Source: Hornefia porci (lineage in GTDB: Bacteria; Bacillota; Clostridia; Peptostreptococcales; Anaerovoracaceae). From it: a DNA stretch of 64,000 nt. The translations under genes and the position numbers were made by a program. The stretch lies in contig NZ_MJIE01000001.1 in NCBI RefSeq assembly GCF_001940235.1, positions 2,418,001 through 2,482,000 of the forward strand, read 5' to 3'. Positions within the stretch are counted from its first letter, which is position 1; every line of letters begins with the position of its first letter. The notes under the pieces are model-generated. The model saw nothing but the letters and a program-made list of their open reading frames with translations. It did no database searches and was not told where the DNA came from. Shown here piece by piece: positions 54,311 to 63,276 of this stretch.

Positions 54311-55546
54311 TTAAGAACCGGAAGTTGCCTTCATGTCAAGAATCTTGATGCCTTCGGAAAGGATCAGCTTGCCGTCAACACGTTCCGTGCAGGTAAAGCC
54401 GACCTGACCGTTGGTAGCGTAAAGCTCGTTGAGGCGCTTGATTGTGCGACCGGCTCTATCAGCGATCCAGTAGCAGGAGAAGTCGCCGAATGCGATGGCT
54501 CTTGCACCTGCGGCCATTGTAGGTACCTTCGGAGAGGTGTAGAGCGGATAGCCAAGCAGTCTATCAGGCTCTCCGGCAGTAAGAGCAGGCTGCCATACAT
54601 AGACGCCGTTCAGATCCTTGAGCTTTCTGATAGCTGCGACAGTGGCATCATTCATGAGGAACTTCGCCTTGCTGCGATACGGTGCCTTGAGAGAGTACAC
54701 AAGGCTGATCAGCTCATCGGCGGTAATTGCCGTAGCGGAAGCTGCGGTTACGCCGGAAGGAGCACCACCAGCGGCAGAAGGAATGAACAGGCCAGTAGGT
54801 CTGTCGATAGCCGTCTGGCCGGTCTGCACAGCACCGTTGATGAAGGCATCTTCTTCAGCTTCACCGAAGGCGCGACCGAATTCCTCAGAGATGTAGCCTT
54901 CGATATCAAAGAAGCTGTCGGAAAGCAGCTCGTCGGACACCTTGATGAGGTCAGTCAGCTTAAAAGCGTCAATGCTGGTCTGCGCGAAGGTCGGATTGCT
55001 CTCGGTGTAGGCACCGTTCTCGGCAGTCCACACCGCCTGCGTGTGACCATTTGCCACAGGGATCTTGCGTTCGTTCTGTGTGGTGATGACCTTGCAGCCG
55101 ATAGTACGCATGATGTTGTTTTCATTGAGCGCCTGAACAAGGGTGTGCTCGAATTCAATCGGAACAAGGTATCCGCCGTTTGCATCGGTTCCTTCCTCAA
55201 GTACATCACGGATTGCGGGATTGCCGGGATGACGGATGTTGTCCCAGAAGGCCTTTTTATAGGCAGCAGAAGCTCTGCCGGGCTTATCCTCCGGTTCATC
55301 CTTTACACCGGGCTTTCCGGTGAGCGGAGTAGAAGTCGGTGCGCTCATCATCTTGTCAATCTGCTCCTGACGCTGCAGGCGCTCGATATCCTTGGTGAGG
55401 TCGGTGACTTCCTTTTCCATCTTGTCGTAGGTTGCAGCATCCTCCGCAGAAACCATGCCGCCGTTCTGAGAGTGGCTATTAAGAAACGCCTTAGCGGCCT
55501 CCCATGCCTTCGCTCTCTTGTCCATGAGTTCCATAATCTGAGTCAT
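54311..55546 (-). CDS. HK97-fold major capsid protein
   Basis: 411 residues, start after AAAGGAGGATTTTTATT. The N-terminal ~100 residues are a helical scaffold-like delta domain (KEVTDLTKDIERLQRQEQID). The mature shell part follows from about 110 (RDVLEEGTDANGGYLVPIEF, RTIGCKVITTQNERKIPVAN, LLSDSFFDIEGYISEEFGRA). The ClpP-like protease encoded just upstream should remove the N-terminal part during maturation. Confidence 0.95.
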   Translation of the reverse strand: MTQIMELMDKRAKAWEAAKAFLNSHSQNGGMVSAEDAATYDKMEKEVTDLTKDIERLQRQEQIDKMMSAPTSTPLTGKPGVKDEPEDKPGRASAAYKKAFWDNIRHPGNPAIRDVLEEGTDANGGYLVPIEFEHTLVQALNENNIMRTIGCKVITTQNERKIPVANGHTQAVWTAENGAYTESNPTFAQTSIDAFKLTDLIKVSDELLSDSFFDIEGYISEEFGRAFGEAEEDAFINGAVQTGQTAIDRPTGLFIPSAAGGAPSGVTAASATAITADELISLVYSLKAPYRSKAKFLMNDATVAAIRKLKDLNGVYVWQPALTAGEPDRLLGYPLYTSPKVPTMAAGARAIAFGDFSCYWIADRAGRTIKRLNELYATNGQVGFTCTERVDGKLILSEGIKILDMKATSGS

Positions 55547-55561
55547 AATAAAAATCCTCCT

Positions 55562-56290
55562 TTAATGTGCGAGAAGCGAAAGGCGCTTCTCAAGATCGGT
55601 TACTGGTACCATGTGTTTATTTGCTTCCGGCTTTTTCTTAGGAATCAGTCGGGAAAGCAGTGAATCAGTGACGGCCTTGCGGGAGAAAAGCATCTCCGCG
55701 TCAGCCGTATCCTCAGGGACGGATTTTTCTCCATCCCTGAACAGAATCTCGTCAGCGAAGCCGAGCTTCACGGCTTCTTTGGCGTTCATCCATGTCTCGG
55801 CATCCATGAGCTGTGAAATCTTGTGACGGGAGAGCCCGGACTTGATTTCGTAGGCATTCATAATGGATTCCTTGACCTCGTTTAACATGTCGATGGCTTT
55901 CTGCATTTCCTCGGTATCACCGATGGCGATGGTTGCAGGGTTGTGTACCATCATCATGGCCACGGGACTCATGCAGACCTTTGTTCCAGCCATAGCGATA
56001 ACCGATGCCGCCGAAGCAGCAAGAGCATCAATCTTGACCGTCACATCATGCGGGTAATCCATCAGCATGTTGTAGATCTGCGCAGCAGCAAAAACATCAC
56101 CTCCCGGAGAGTTGATCCAGAGGGTGATGTTTCCATCGCCTGCATGCAGTTCATCACTAAATAGCTTGGGTGTTACTTCGTCGCCGAACCACGTTTCATC
56201 GGAAATTTCCCCGTCGAGGTAGAGCGTTCGGTCGGAGCCAAAGCTGTCCGGCTCCTCGTTTCGCACCCAGTTCCAAAACTTTCTGGTCAT
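55562..56290 (-). CDS. ClpP-like prohead protease
   Basis: 242 residues. LWINSPGGDVFAAAQIYNML precedes the active site. The catalytic Ser is S96 in ALAASAASVIAMAG and the His is H116 in MMMVHNPAT, as in ClpP. It cleaves the capsid delta domain. The start overlaps the portal stop by four bases. The C-terminus carries a PKKKPEANK-type basic tail. Confidence 0.93.
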   Translation of the reverse strand: MTRKFWNWVRNEEPDSFGSDRTLYLDGEISDETWFGDEVTPKLFSDELHAGDGNITLWINSPGGDVFAAAQIYNMLMDYPHDVTVKIDALAASAASVIAMAGTKVCMSPVAMMMVHNPATIAIGDTEEMQKAIDMLNEVKESIMNAYEIKSGLSRHKISQLMDAETWMNAKEAVKLGFADEILFRDGEKSVPEDTADAEMLFSRKAVTDSLLSRLIPKKKPEANKHMVPVTDLEKRLSLLAH

Positions 56291-57615
56291 AGTGCCTCCT
56301 TCTTTCTGAACCGGGTGCGCCCGTCTTCGGGTTCCGGTTCGGTTTGTGTTTCCTTCGTTTCATCAGCTTCCTCCTGCGTCTGTGCTGAGGCCGCAAAAAT
56401 ACCTGCGTCCTTGAGCTTGGTCATATTGCCATTGATCAGGTACAGGTCGCCGCCTTCCTCCTCCGGAATACGGTCGAGGTTTTCAAGCTCCCTGATATCG
56501 TTAGCGGACATCCAGCCATTTTGGCGTCCGACCGCATAGCCGTTCATGCGGCTCTGGTAGTCGCCTCTGAGCAGACCGTCCACGTTGAATTTGAAGAAGT
56601 AGTCCTTCTTTTCATCCGGAGAGAGCAGGGCTCTCTGCATGGACTGTTCCCAGCGGCATACCCACGGGTCGAGCGTGTATTTCACAAATTCCAGCGACTG
56701 TTGCTCGATATTTGAGAAACTCGATTTCTCAAGGTCTCCGATCATGTGAGGCGGGATGCGGAAGATACGTGCGATTTCATTAATCTGGAACTTACGTGTC
56801 TCCAAAAACTGCGCCTGTTCCGGTGAGATGGAGATAGGCGTATATTTCATGCCTTCCTCCAGCACAGCCACCTTGTTTGCATTAGAGCTGCCGCCGAAAG
56901 CAGAGTTCCAGCTTTCTCTAACACGCTCCGGATCTTTTACCACACCGGGATGCTCCAAGATACCGCCGGGAGTCGCGCCGTTTGCAAAAAACTTAGCGCC
57001 GTATTCTTCGCAGGCTATTGCCATGCCGATGGCATTTTTAGCCATTGCAATCGGGCTGTAGCCCACAAGGCCGTCAAAGCCAAGACCGGGAACGTGCAGT
57101 ACGTCGGACGGCTGAAGTCTTACTCGGCTTCCATTCATCGTGTGCGCCTCATCCTGTGATGTTTGGTATTCGTAATAAAGCTCTCCGTTTTCATCACGGT
57201 TGACCGTCATACGATTTGGCATCAAAGGATAGAGCGCGACCACTTCACCTTTGCCGTTCCGAATGATCTGCGCGTAGGCGTTTCCCCACAGGAGTAGGTG
57301 CGTCATCAATGTTTCCCGGAATACAAAGGATGTCATTTCCGGATTTGGCTCATCGTGAAGCAGGAAGTATAGCGGATGATTTATCGCTTTTTCCTTGCTG
57401 CCGCCTTCGCCGTATCGATAGAGGTGCATCGGCAGGCCTGCAATTGCCTCGGACAGAATCCTCACGCAGGAGTAGACCGCCGTCATCTGCATGGCGGAGC
57501 GCTCCGTTACAGCCTTGCCGGAGGTTGTCCCGCCGAAGAAGAAGCGGTAGGAGCTTCCGGTTGTTGAATTGGTAGGCTTATCTCTTGAACGAAACAGTCC
57601 TGAAAATATGCTCAT
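56287..57615 (-). CDS. Portal protein (HK97 type)
   Basis: 442 residues from ATG 57615, beginning MSIFSGLFRSRDKPTNSTTG, with AGGTGATCAAT before it; the frame runs back into the terminase gene but without a start site. SAMQMTAVYSCVRILSEAIA, PNPEMTSFVFRETLMTHLLL and LDPWVCRWEQSMQRALLSPD are characteristic. The C-terminus is Glu/Thr-rich. It forms the DNA entry ring at one capsid vertex. Confidence 0.95.
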   Translation of the reverse strand: MSIFSGLFRSRDKPTNSTTGSSYRFFFGGTTSGKAVTERSAMQMTAVYSCVRILSEAIAGLPMHLYRYGEGGSKEKAINHPLYFLLHDEPNPEMTSFVFRETLMTHLLLWGNAYAQIIRNGKGEVVALYPLMPNRMTVNRDENGELYYEYQTSQDEAHTMNGSRVRLQPSDVLHVPGLGFDGLVGYSPIAMAKNAIGMAIACEEYGAKFFANGATPGGILEHPGVVKDPERVRESWNSAFGGSSNANKVAVLEEGMKYTPISISPEQAQFLETRKFQINEIARIFRIPPHMIGDLEKSSFSNIEQQSLEFVKYTLDPWVCRWEQSMQRALLSPDEKKDYFFKFNVDGLLRGDYQSRMNGYAVGRQNGWMSANDIRELENLDRIPEEEGGDLYLINGNMTKLKDAGIFAASAQTQEEADETKETQTEPEPEDGRTRFRKKEAL

Positions 57616-57631
57616 ATTGATCACCTGCCTT

Positions 57632-59239
57632 TCAGATAAATAAAATGCCTCTGTCGTCATAGACAGAAGCACCGTTGTCATTGCCGCAGCGGATCGCACG
57701 GTCAAGCGCCATGATGGTGGCGATGGCTCCGTCGATCTTCTCTGTAGATTTTTCCTTGTCAGCCTTGATATTTCCGGCTGGGTCAGTACGGATGAAGATG
57801 TTATCCATATTCCAGCGGAGCACCGGGTGGCCGCCGTGGGCGAGCTTTTGCTCAAGTGTCAGCTTCATGAGCTCCTTTGTGGGCGGGCTCATATCCTTAA
57901 AGCCCTGTCCGAAGGGCACGACAGTAAAGCCCATGTTCTCCAAGTTCTGAACCATCTGGACTGCTCCCCAGCGGTCGAAAGCTATCTCGCGAATATTGAA
58001 GCGCTCGCCGAGGCGTTCGATGAATTTCTCGATATAACCATAATGGATGACGTTGCCTTCGGTAGTCTGCAGCACGCCTTCCTTCTCCCAAGTATCGTAG
58101 GGCACATGATCGCGTCTCACGCGAAGATCCAGCGTATCCTCTGGCACCCAGAAGTACGGGAGGATCACATACTTGTCGTCTTCATCCCGTGGCGGGAACA
58201 CCAGCACAAAGGATGTAATATCCGTAGTGGAGGACAGGTCAAGACCGCCATAGCAGACACGGCCTTCGAGGTCGTCCTCATTGACCGAAAAGGCGCAGGC
58301 GTCCCATTTATCCATTGGCATCCAGCGGACAGCCTGCTTTACCCATTGATTAAGGCGCAGCTGCCTAAAGGAATTCTCTTCACCGGGGTTTTGCTTTGCC
58401 GATTCGCAGGCCGCTTCCACCTTGTCGATACCGACCGTGATACCGAGAGATGGGTTTGCCTTTTTCCACACCTCCGGATCAGTCCAGTCCTCGTCAGGTT
58501 CCGCACCGTAAATGACCGGATAGAAGGTTGGATCGACCTTCCTGCCGTCGAGGATGTCCTGCGCTTTCTGGTGGACTTCATAGCAGATGGTGTTTGTATC
58601 ATTTCCAGCAGTGGTAATCAGGAAATATAGCGGCTGCATTCTGGCATCGCCGGAGCCCTTTGTCATTACATCAAAGAGTTTCCTGTTCGGCTGGGTGTGC
58701 AGCTCATCGAATACCACGCCGTGGATATTAAAGCCGTGCTTACTGTAGGCCTCAGCGGAGAGCACCTGATAGAAGCTGTTGGTAGGCTCATAGATGATCC
58801 GTTTCTGGGAGGCCAGTATTTTGACGCGCCGATTAAGCGCCGGACACATCCTCACCATATCCGCAGCAACATCAAAAACGATGGTGGCCTGCTGTCTATC
58901 TGCAGCGCAGCCGTAGACCTCGGCACGTTCCTCACCGTCACCGCAGCAAAGGAGCAGGGCGACAGCGGCAGCCAGCTCTGACTTTCCCATCTTCTTTGGA
59001 ATTTCGATGTAGGCCGTATTGAACTGACGGTAACCATTCGGCTTCAAGACACCGAACAGGTCGCGGATGATCCGTTCCTGCCAGTCGATGAGCTCGAAGG
59101 GCTTTCCTGCCCACGTGCCTTTGGTGTGGGTGAGCTGCTCGATGAACATCACCGCGAAGTCCGCCATCTGCTTGCTGTAGTGAGAAGTCTCTGCCATGAA
59201 GCGGGTCGGCTTATAGTTTTTCAGTTTTCGCATTGGCAC
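57632..59239 (-). CDS. terL: Terminase large subunit
   Basis: 535 residues from GTG 59239, eight bases after AAAGGAGG. The ATPase has a lysine-rich Walker A, IEIPKKMGKSELAAAVAL, and Walker B VVFDELHTQP. The nuclease starts at GGLDLSSTTDITSF, with later acidic ends (DKEKSTEKIDGAIA). It packages phage DNA through the portal encoded next. A terminator-like hairpin and a repeated leader motif lie immediately upstream. Confidence 0.95.
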   Translation of the reverse strand: MPMRKLKNYKPTRFMAETSHYSKQMADFAVMFIEQLTHTKGTWAGKPFELIDWQERIIRDLFGVLKPNGYRQFNTAYIEIPKKMGKSELAAAVALLLCCGDGEERAEVYGCAADRQQATIVFDVAADMVRMCPALNRRVKILASQKRIIYEPTNSFYQVLSAEAYSKHGFNIHGVVFDELHTQPNRKLFDVMTKGSGDARMQPLYFLITTAGNDTNTICYEVHQKAQDILDGRKVDPTFYPVIYGAEPDEDWTDPEVWKKANPSLGITVGIDKVEAACESAKQNPGEENSFRQLRLNQWVKQAVRWMPMDKWDACAFSVNEDDLEGRVCYGGLDLSSTTDITSFVLVFPPRDEDDKYVILPYFWVPEDTLDLRVRRDHVPYDTWEKEGVLQTTEGNVIHYGYIEKFIERLGERFNIREIAFDRWGAVQMVQNLENMGFTVVPFGQGFKDMSPPTKELMKLTLEQKLAHGGHPVLRWNMDNIFIRTDPAGNIKADKEKSTEKIDGAIATIMALDRAIRCGNDNGASVYDDRGILFI

Positions 59240-59270
59240 GGTGGCCGCCTCCTTTCAGGGCAAAATAAAA

Positions 59271-59286
59271 GACCGCTTAAGCGATC
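59271..59286 (-). terminator. Terminator hairpin before terL
   Basis: On the minus strand GATCGC-TTAA-GCGGTC is followed by TTTTATTTTGCCCTGAAAGGAGG, so the T run leads straight into the terL ribosome site. Confidence 0.6.
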
Positions 59287-59355
59287 CGGTATCAGTACGA
59301 GAGAAAGAGCCTTCTGGCTCAGTCTCCCGGAATATTCATATTCAGGGTTTAATGT

Positions 59356-59604
59356 TTAGTTGTGGTTCTCCAGCAGGATGCAAAGCGCCATCTCTGCTTC
59401 TTTGCAGGTGGGATGAATGTCCCAGCCTCTGTCGTAGTTGCAAACGGTCTCGCCGTCAATCTTGATCATGAGCTTGCTGATCCTGCCTCCGTTAATGCCG
59501 TAGGTCTCACTTGGCTCGTCGTAGTGTTTTACCCAGTAGTGACACTTGGTGTATTTTTCCTTGTCCTTGGCATCCGGGATGCCGATAACTCCTTCGCTCC
59601 ACAT
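59356..59604 (-). CDS. Small conserved phage protein of unknown function
   Basis: 82 residues. MWSEGVIGIPDAKDKEKYTK, YGINGGRISKLMIKIDGETV and CNYDRGWDIHP form a compact soluble protein. The text is familiar from small accessory genes before terminases of Lachnospiraceae phages, but no function is known to me. It follows the next gene upstream by five bases. Confidence 0.75.
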   Translation of the reverse strand: MWSEGVIGIPDAKDKEKYTKCHYWVKHYDEPSETYGINGGRISKLMIKIDGETVCNYDRGWDIHPTCKEAEMALCILLENHN

Positions 59605-59609
59605 TTTCC

Positions 59610-59975
59610 TTACGCCTCCTTTACCGTCATCTTGAAAGCCGGGATGAGGGCGTGCTCGTCGCTTCCGAAGTGGGTGTAGTGCTCCTTGACCTTTACAATT
59701 CCGTCCAGTGTGCAGCCGAGCTCCTCAAACTTTGCAATGGTCTCGATAAGGCTTGAGAAGGTGGAGCTGATGGTGAATTCCTTCACTCCGAGCTTCCGGC
59801 AATCTGCAAGGATCGCTTCGATGTCGTAATCCCAGATGACTTCGGCGAAGTTCGGCAGGTCGTTTCCGGCTTCCTTGCTGTAAAGGTAGGCCTGTCCCAG
59901 CGTCCAATGGCATCCGATCTCTTCCCAGCGCATTCCGGGCTTTGCGTTTTCTATGGCTTCGATTGTGTACTTCAT
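59610..59975 (-). CDS. Small conserved phage protein of unknown function
   Basis: 121 residues, start after AAGGAGGAACCACC. Text such as MKYTIEAIENAKPGMRWEEI, AEVIWDYDIEAILADCRKLG and EFTISSTFSSLIETIAKFEE suggests a small alpha/beta enzyme-like or regulatory fold. It is the first gene after prophage promoter B. Function unknown. Confidence 0.75.
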   Translation of the reverse strand: MKYTIEAIENAKPGMRWEEIGCHWTLGQAYLYSKEAGNDLPNFAEVIWDYDIEAILADCRKLGVKEFTISSTFSSLIETIAKFEELGCTLDGIVKVKEHYTHFGSDEHALIPAFKMTVKEA

Positions 59976-60015
59976 GGTGGTTCCTCCTTGTGGTTGTTTT
60001 CCCTTTTGGTATGTA

Positions 60016-60046
60016 CATATATCACTCTGAACGCCTGTAATAGCAA
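60016..60046 (-). promoter_or_regulatory. Prophage promoter B
   Basis: Minus strand TTGCTA, 19-base spacer, TATATG, with core GTTCAGAGTGATATATG, 41 bases before the 121-residue protein. It matches promoters A (37179-37209) and C (61222-61252). Confidence 0.65.
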
Positions 60047-60107
60047 GCTATTTATCGAAATATATGTGACAATCCTGCGGGAAGTTTTGAGGCCTAAATT
60101 GTGTAGT

Positions 60108-60284
60108 TTATGCCTCGCCGGTCAGAATGAAATTCACGTATTCTTTCCGGTGATCCTCAAGGTATAAAACCAGCTCGTAGAAGTCTCTCTCATAGGCCAG
60201 CCGCTGCACCGTGTTTACATCGAACATATTGGTAAGACCAGTGTCCCGGATAGCAAGGATCTGCTCCTTTACCTTTTCATCCAT
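60108..60284 (-). CDS. DUF5049 protein
   Basis: 58 residues from ATG 60284, beginning MDEKVKEQILAIRDTGLTNM and continuing FDVNTVQRLAYERDFYELVL, a clear DUF5049 pattern. Its start lies one base before the stop of the upstream DUF4314 gene. Function unknown; such genes accompany clostridial phage packaging regions. Confidence 0.85.
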   Translation of the reverse strand: MDEKVKEQILAIRDTGLTNMFDVNTVQRLAYERDFYELVLYLEDHRKEYVNFILTGEA

Positions 60285-60285
60285 C

Positions 60286-60510
60286 TCAGTCCACCACCTT
60301 CCGCACACGGTCGATGCCGTAGATGACATTCAGACCGGAGCCGTTGTCCCAGTTCACCATTAGGCTGCCGGTATCGTCGACTCCCGTAACGGTTCCCTTG
60401 GTGCCGATAGGCGGAGCCTGCACATCGTCCATCTGGAGAAGCTCCACGCGGGTGCCTGCCGGGTAGCGGGAGCGGAGCGCTTCAAGCTGCTCTTTTGTGA
60501 TCATTCGCAT
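60286..60510 (-). CDS. DUF4314 protein
   Basis: 74 residues from ATG 60510 after AAAGGAGGTGGCAGC. ITKEQLEALRSRYPAGTRVE and PPIGTKGTVTGVDDTGSLMV match the DUF4314 family, a small SH3-like beta-barrel. It overlaps the upstream gene by 10 bases. Function unknown. Confidence 0.85.
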   Translation of the reverse strand: MRMITKEQLEALRSRYPAGTRVELLQMDDVQAPPIGTKGTVTGVDDTGSLMVNWDNGSGLNVIYGIDRVRKVVD

Positions 60511-61169
60511 GCTGCCACCTCCTTTTCCGGTGCGCCGTTCTTCCAACTGGAGTTGCCGGAGAGATTCTTAAGGAGAATCTTGCGCTCTGCTTTATACTCG
60601 TTTCCGATGAAGCCAAGTCGCAGGAGGAAGCAGCGGAATGCGTACTTCTCGTTGTCGACTTCCTTCTCGGTGGCGCTGATGCGCTTCAAATCCCGGCTCA
60701 TTTTGCCAAGGGCTGCAATGAAGTGGGTGTAGGCCTTGACCTCTTCCGGCTCCGGCATCTCAGTAAACCAAGGGAAGCTGACCGTATCCTCTGTGACCTC
60801 GATGCCAAGGTCGTCAATGCCGAGAGCCTTTTTGATGAGGCTTTCCTTGGCTGTGAGGAGGTTGGTGAGGTTTCCGACCGCCACCTTGTCGAGCGGGAGG
60901 CTGACGGTAAGGCCAGTGGCTTCATCGTCGCTTTCGACCTCTTCGGTATCCTCCGGTGTGAAGCCATCCGCGATCAGGTTGTGGATGATGCGTTCCAGCT
61001 TGTCTGCGTCCTCGCAGGTTACGCTGCCTTCCTTGTCGACCGTGATGTCGCCGATCTCGTAAGCGCAGGTCGGCATACGCATGTAGATTGCCTTGTCGCC
61101 GGTGAGGTTTTCAATGGCTGCGACCAATGCTTTTCTGTCGTTTCCGGTTACGTTGTAATTTGCTTTCAT
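60501..61169 (-). CDS. 'Virulence'-family phage protein
   Basis: 222 residues, start after AAAGGAGGAACACACTC. MKANYNVTGNDRKALVAAIE, YMRMPTCAYEIGDITVDKEG and FRCFLLRLGFIGNEYKAERK are the hallmark text of proteins annotated 'virulence-related' in Bacillota phages and ICEs. The name is historical; no activity is known. Promoter C lies directly upstream. Confidence 0.82.
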   Translation of the reverse strand: MKANYNVTGNDRKALVAAIENLTGDKAIYMRMPTCAYEIGDITVDKEGSVTCEDADKLERIIHNLIADGFTPEDTEEVESDDEATGLTVSLPLDKVAVGNLTNLLTAKESLIKKALGIDDLGIEVTEDTVSFPWFTEMPEPEEVKAYTHFIAALGKMSRDLKRISATEKEVDNEKYAFRCFLLRLGFIGNEYKAERKILLKNLSGNSSWKNGAPEKEVAACE

Positions 61170-61221
61170 GAGTGTGTTCCTCCTTTGAAAATGTGGTTGT
61201 TGCTGTGCCTTTCGGCATGTA

Positions 61222-61252
61222 TATACATCACTCTGAAAGCCTTATTTATCAA
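61222..61252 (-). promoter_or_regulatory. Prophage promoter C
   Basis: Minus strand TTGATA, 19-base spacer, TGTATA, with core CTTTCAGAGTGATGTATA, 53 bases before the virulence-family gene. Closest in sequence to promoter A. Confidence 0.65.
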
Positions 61253-61312
61253 GCGATTTTCGACATTTTCTGAGGTAGAAAATCGCCGAAGAATCCGGGC
61301 AGAAATTGTGTA

Positions 61313-62578
61313 CTATACACCCGCCGTCGGAGAGGTCTCGACTTCCTTTGCCAGAGCGGAATAGAGGAGCTTTTCGCCGTTCCTTATTACATACACATTT
61401 TCCTCATCGCCGGTATCCTCCACGTAACGGCGAAGGATGACAGAGGCGTATTTCGGATCGAGCTCCATCATGTAGCAGATACGGTTTAACTGCTCACAGA
61501 CCATCAGTGTGGAACCGGAGCCACCGAAGGTATCAATAACTACAGAATTCTCCTGAGAGGAGTTCTGGATGGGATAGCCCAGAAGATCGAGCGGCTTGCT
61601 GGTCGGGTGATCCTTATTGCGCTTTGGCTTATCGTAGTTCCAGATGGTGGTCTGCTTGCGGTCGGAATACCACGGGTGCTTGCCGTTTTGCAAAAAGCCG
61701 TAGAGCACAGGCTCATGTTGCCATTGATAATCGGAGCGACCGAGCACGAGGCTGTTCTTTACCCAGATACACACACCGGCGAGATGGAAGCCTGCGTCAA
61801 TGAATGCCTTTCGGAACGTGAGCCCTTCGGTATCCGCATGGAAGCAGTAAGCGGCTCCGCCTTTTTCAAGGTGGTCAGCCATGTTCTTAAAAGCTGCCAG
61901 CAGGAACTTGTAAAATTCCTCGCCCTTGAGCGAATCGTTCTGGATCGTAAGGCCGTCCGAGGCTTTGAAGGAAACGCCATATGGAGGATCGGTCAGAACA
62001 AGGTTTGCCTTCTTGCCGTCCATGAGCTTTTCCACATCCTCCGGCGAGGTGGCATCTCCACACATGACTCTATGCCTGCCGACCGTCCAGATGTCGCCGG
62101 GCTCCACGAAGGACGCCTTCTCAAGGGCAGCGGTGAGGTCAAAATCATCATCGGTGATGTCCTTCTCATTCCCGGTGCCGAGCAGTTTATCCAGCTCATC
62201 GGCATCAAAGCCGAGGAGAGATAGGTCAAAGGACTGATCCTGCAGGTCAGATAATTCGACCGACAGCATTTCCTCATCCCAGCCTGCATTGAGCGCCAGC
62301 TGATTGTCTGCAAGGATATACGCACGCTTTTGTGCTTCCGTCAGGTTCTCGGCAAAGACGCAGGGCACGGTTTCATATCCTTCCTCGCGGGCAGCCGTAA
62401 TGCGACCGTGGCCGACGAGGATGTTATAATCTGCGTCAATGACCGCAGGACTCACAAAGCCGAACTCCCTGAGAGAAGCTCGGAGCTGTGCGATCTGCTC
62501 CTTGCTATGTGTCCGGGCATTCCGGGCATAGGGCACCAGTTTATCAATAGGTACCTGTTCCAATTTCTGTGTGTTCAT
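61313..62578 (-). CDS. ParB/Srx domain plus DNA methyltransferase
   Basis: 421 residues. Residues 1-95 form a ParB/Srx-like domain (IDKLVPYARNARTHSKEQIA; LVGHGRITAAR). The methyltransferase has DPPYG at 197-201 and FGGSGSTL from 351, the beta-class order. It modifies adenine or cytosine N4, probably protecting phage DNA from restriction. It starts directly after the small terminase stop, in the packaging operon, as in many clostridial siphophages. Confidence 0.92.
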   Translation of the reverse strand: MNTQKLEQVPIDKLVPYARNARTHSKEQIAQLRASLREFGFVSPAVIDADYNILVGHGRITAAREEGYETVPCVFAENLTEAQKRAYILADNQLALNAGWDEEMLSVELSDLQDQSFDLSLLGFDADELDKLLGTGNEKDITDDDFDLTAALEKASFVEPGDIWTVGRHRVMCGDATSPEDVEKLMDGKKANLVLTDPPYGVSFKASDGLTIQNDSLKGEEFYKFLLAAFKNMADHLEKGGAAYCFHADTEGLTFRKAFIDAGFHLAGVCIWVKNSLVLGRSDYQWQHEPVLYGFLQNGKHPWYSDRKQTTIWNYDKPKRNKDHPTSKPLDLLGYPIQNSSQENSVVIDTFGGSGSTLMVCEQLNRICYMMELDPKYASVILRRYVEDTGDEENVYVIRNGEKLLYSALAKEVETSPTAGV

Positions 62579-63160
62579 TTACATATTCCTCCTGCTTCGA
62601 AGCAGCTGCTCCATCACGCTGTCCTGCGGGCTGCCCTCAAAGGGCTCGGTGCAGTTTTGCTTCACAATGTCATAAATCTCGTACCAGAGCAGGTTGGCCT
62701 GCTTCTGAAAGTTCATTAAAAGCTGTGTGAATGGACTCGCAATGGCAGCGCCGGTGGTCGGGTGCTTTCCGAGCATGCCGTATTTGCTGACCGCTTCGGA
62801 GCACTGAATGTACCGGGCAAAGGCCTCAGAGTAGCTTTCGAGCAGGCGCTTGTTTACCAGCCTCTCGCAGCCACGTTCCTTGAGCCACAGCCATGTTTCC
62901 TTATAGATTTCATCTGCGCCGAGGGGCTTGCCGTCCTTCTGCAGAGCAGAGAGGTAATCGTCCGGACTTGGCATATCCATGCCTTCCAGCTCTACGCCGT
63001 CACCGATGTCGTCAACATCGAAGTCGGTCATGTCTTCTGTGAAGTCCGGCAGCTCCATACGCTTTGCAGGTGCGCCTTTCATAATTTTGTCGGCGAGGGC
63101 GTCCGGCTTGGAGCCAGCTTTGACACGCCGCCCGCCGCGATAGGTTCCGTCTTTCGCCAT
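62579..63160 (-). CDS. terS: P27-family terminase small subunit
   Basis: 193 residues from ATG 63160 (MAKDGTYRGGRRVKAGSKPD) after GGAAGTGATCGAC; the frame is open to 63325 but that part overlaps the HNH gene. The core YKETWLWLKERGCERLVNKR and SEAVSKYGMLGKHPTTGAAI is P27-like. It recognises the packaging site and recruits TerL. An HNH nuclease gene precedes it, as in HK97-like cos phages. Confidence 0.88.
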   Translation of the reverse strand: MAKDGTYRGGRRVKAGSKPDALADKIMKGAPAKRMELPDFTEDMTDFDVDDIGDGVELEGMDMPSPDDYLSALQKDGKPLGADEIYKETWLWLKERGCERLVNKRLLESYSEAFARYIQCSEAVSKYGMLGKHPTTGAAIASPFTQLLMNFQKQANLLWYEIYDIVKQNCTEPFEGSPQDSVMEQLLRSRRNM

Positions 63161-63276
63161 GTCGATCACTTCCATTTCTGTGGTGCAGGGTTTAATACCC
63201 TGTTTGAATTGCAATTTTTGCGTAAAAGACCCCGCGCCGTTTTCCGGGGAAAAGGGTCGTAGAGATTTTGACCGCC

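Noticed and set aside
57827..58630. 267-codon plus-strand open frame
   Set aside because: Antisense to terL, no ribosome site and no recognisable protein text.
61313..62578. Methyltransferase considered as part of a restriction-modification system
   Set aside because: No restriction endonuclease partner lies beside it apart from the packaging HNH, and the ParB-methylase form is a usual phage packaging-region gene.
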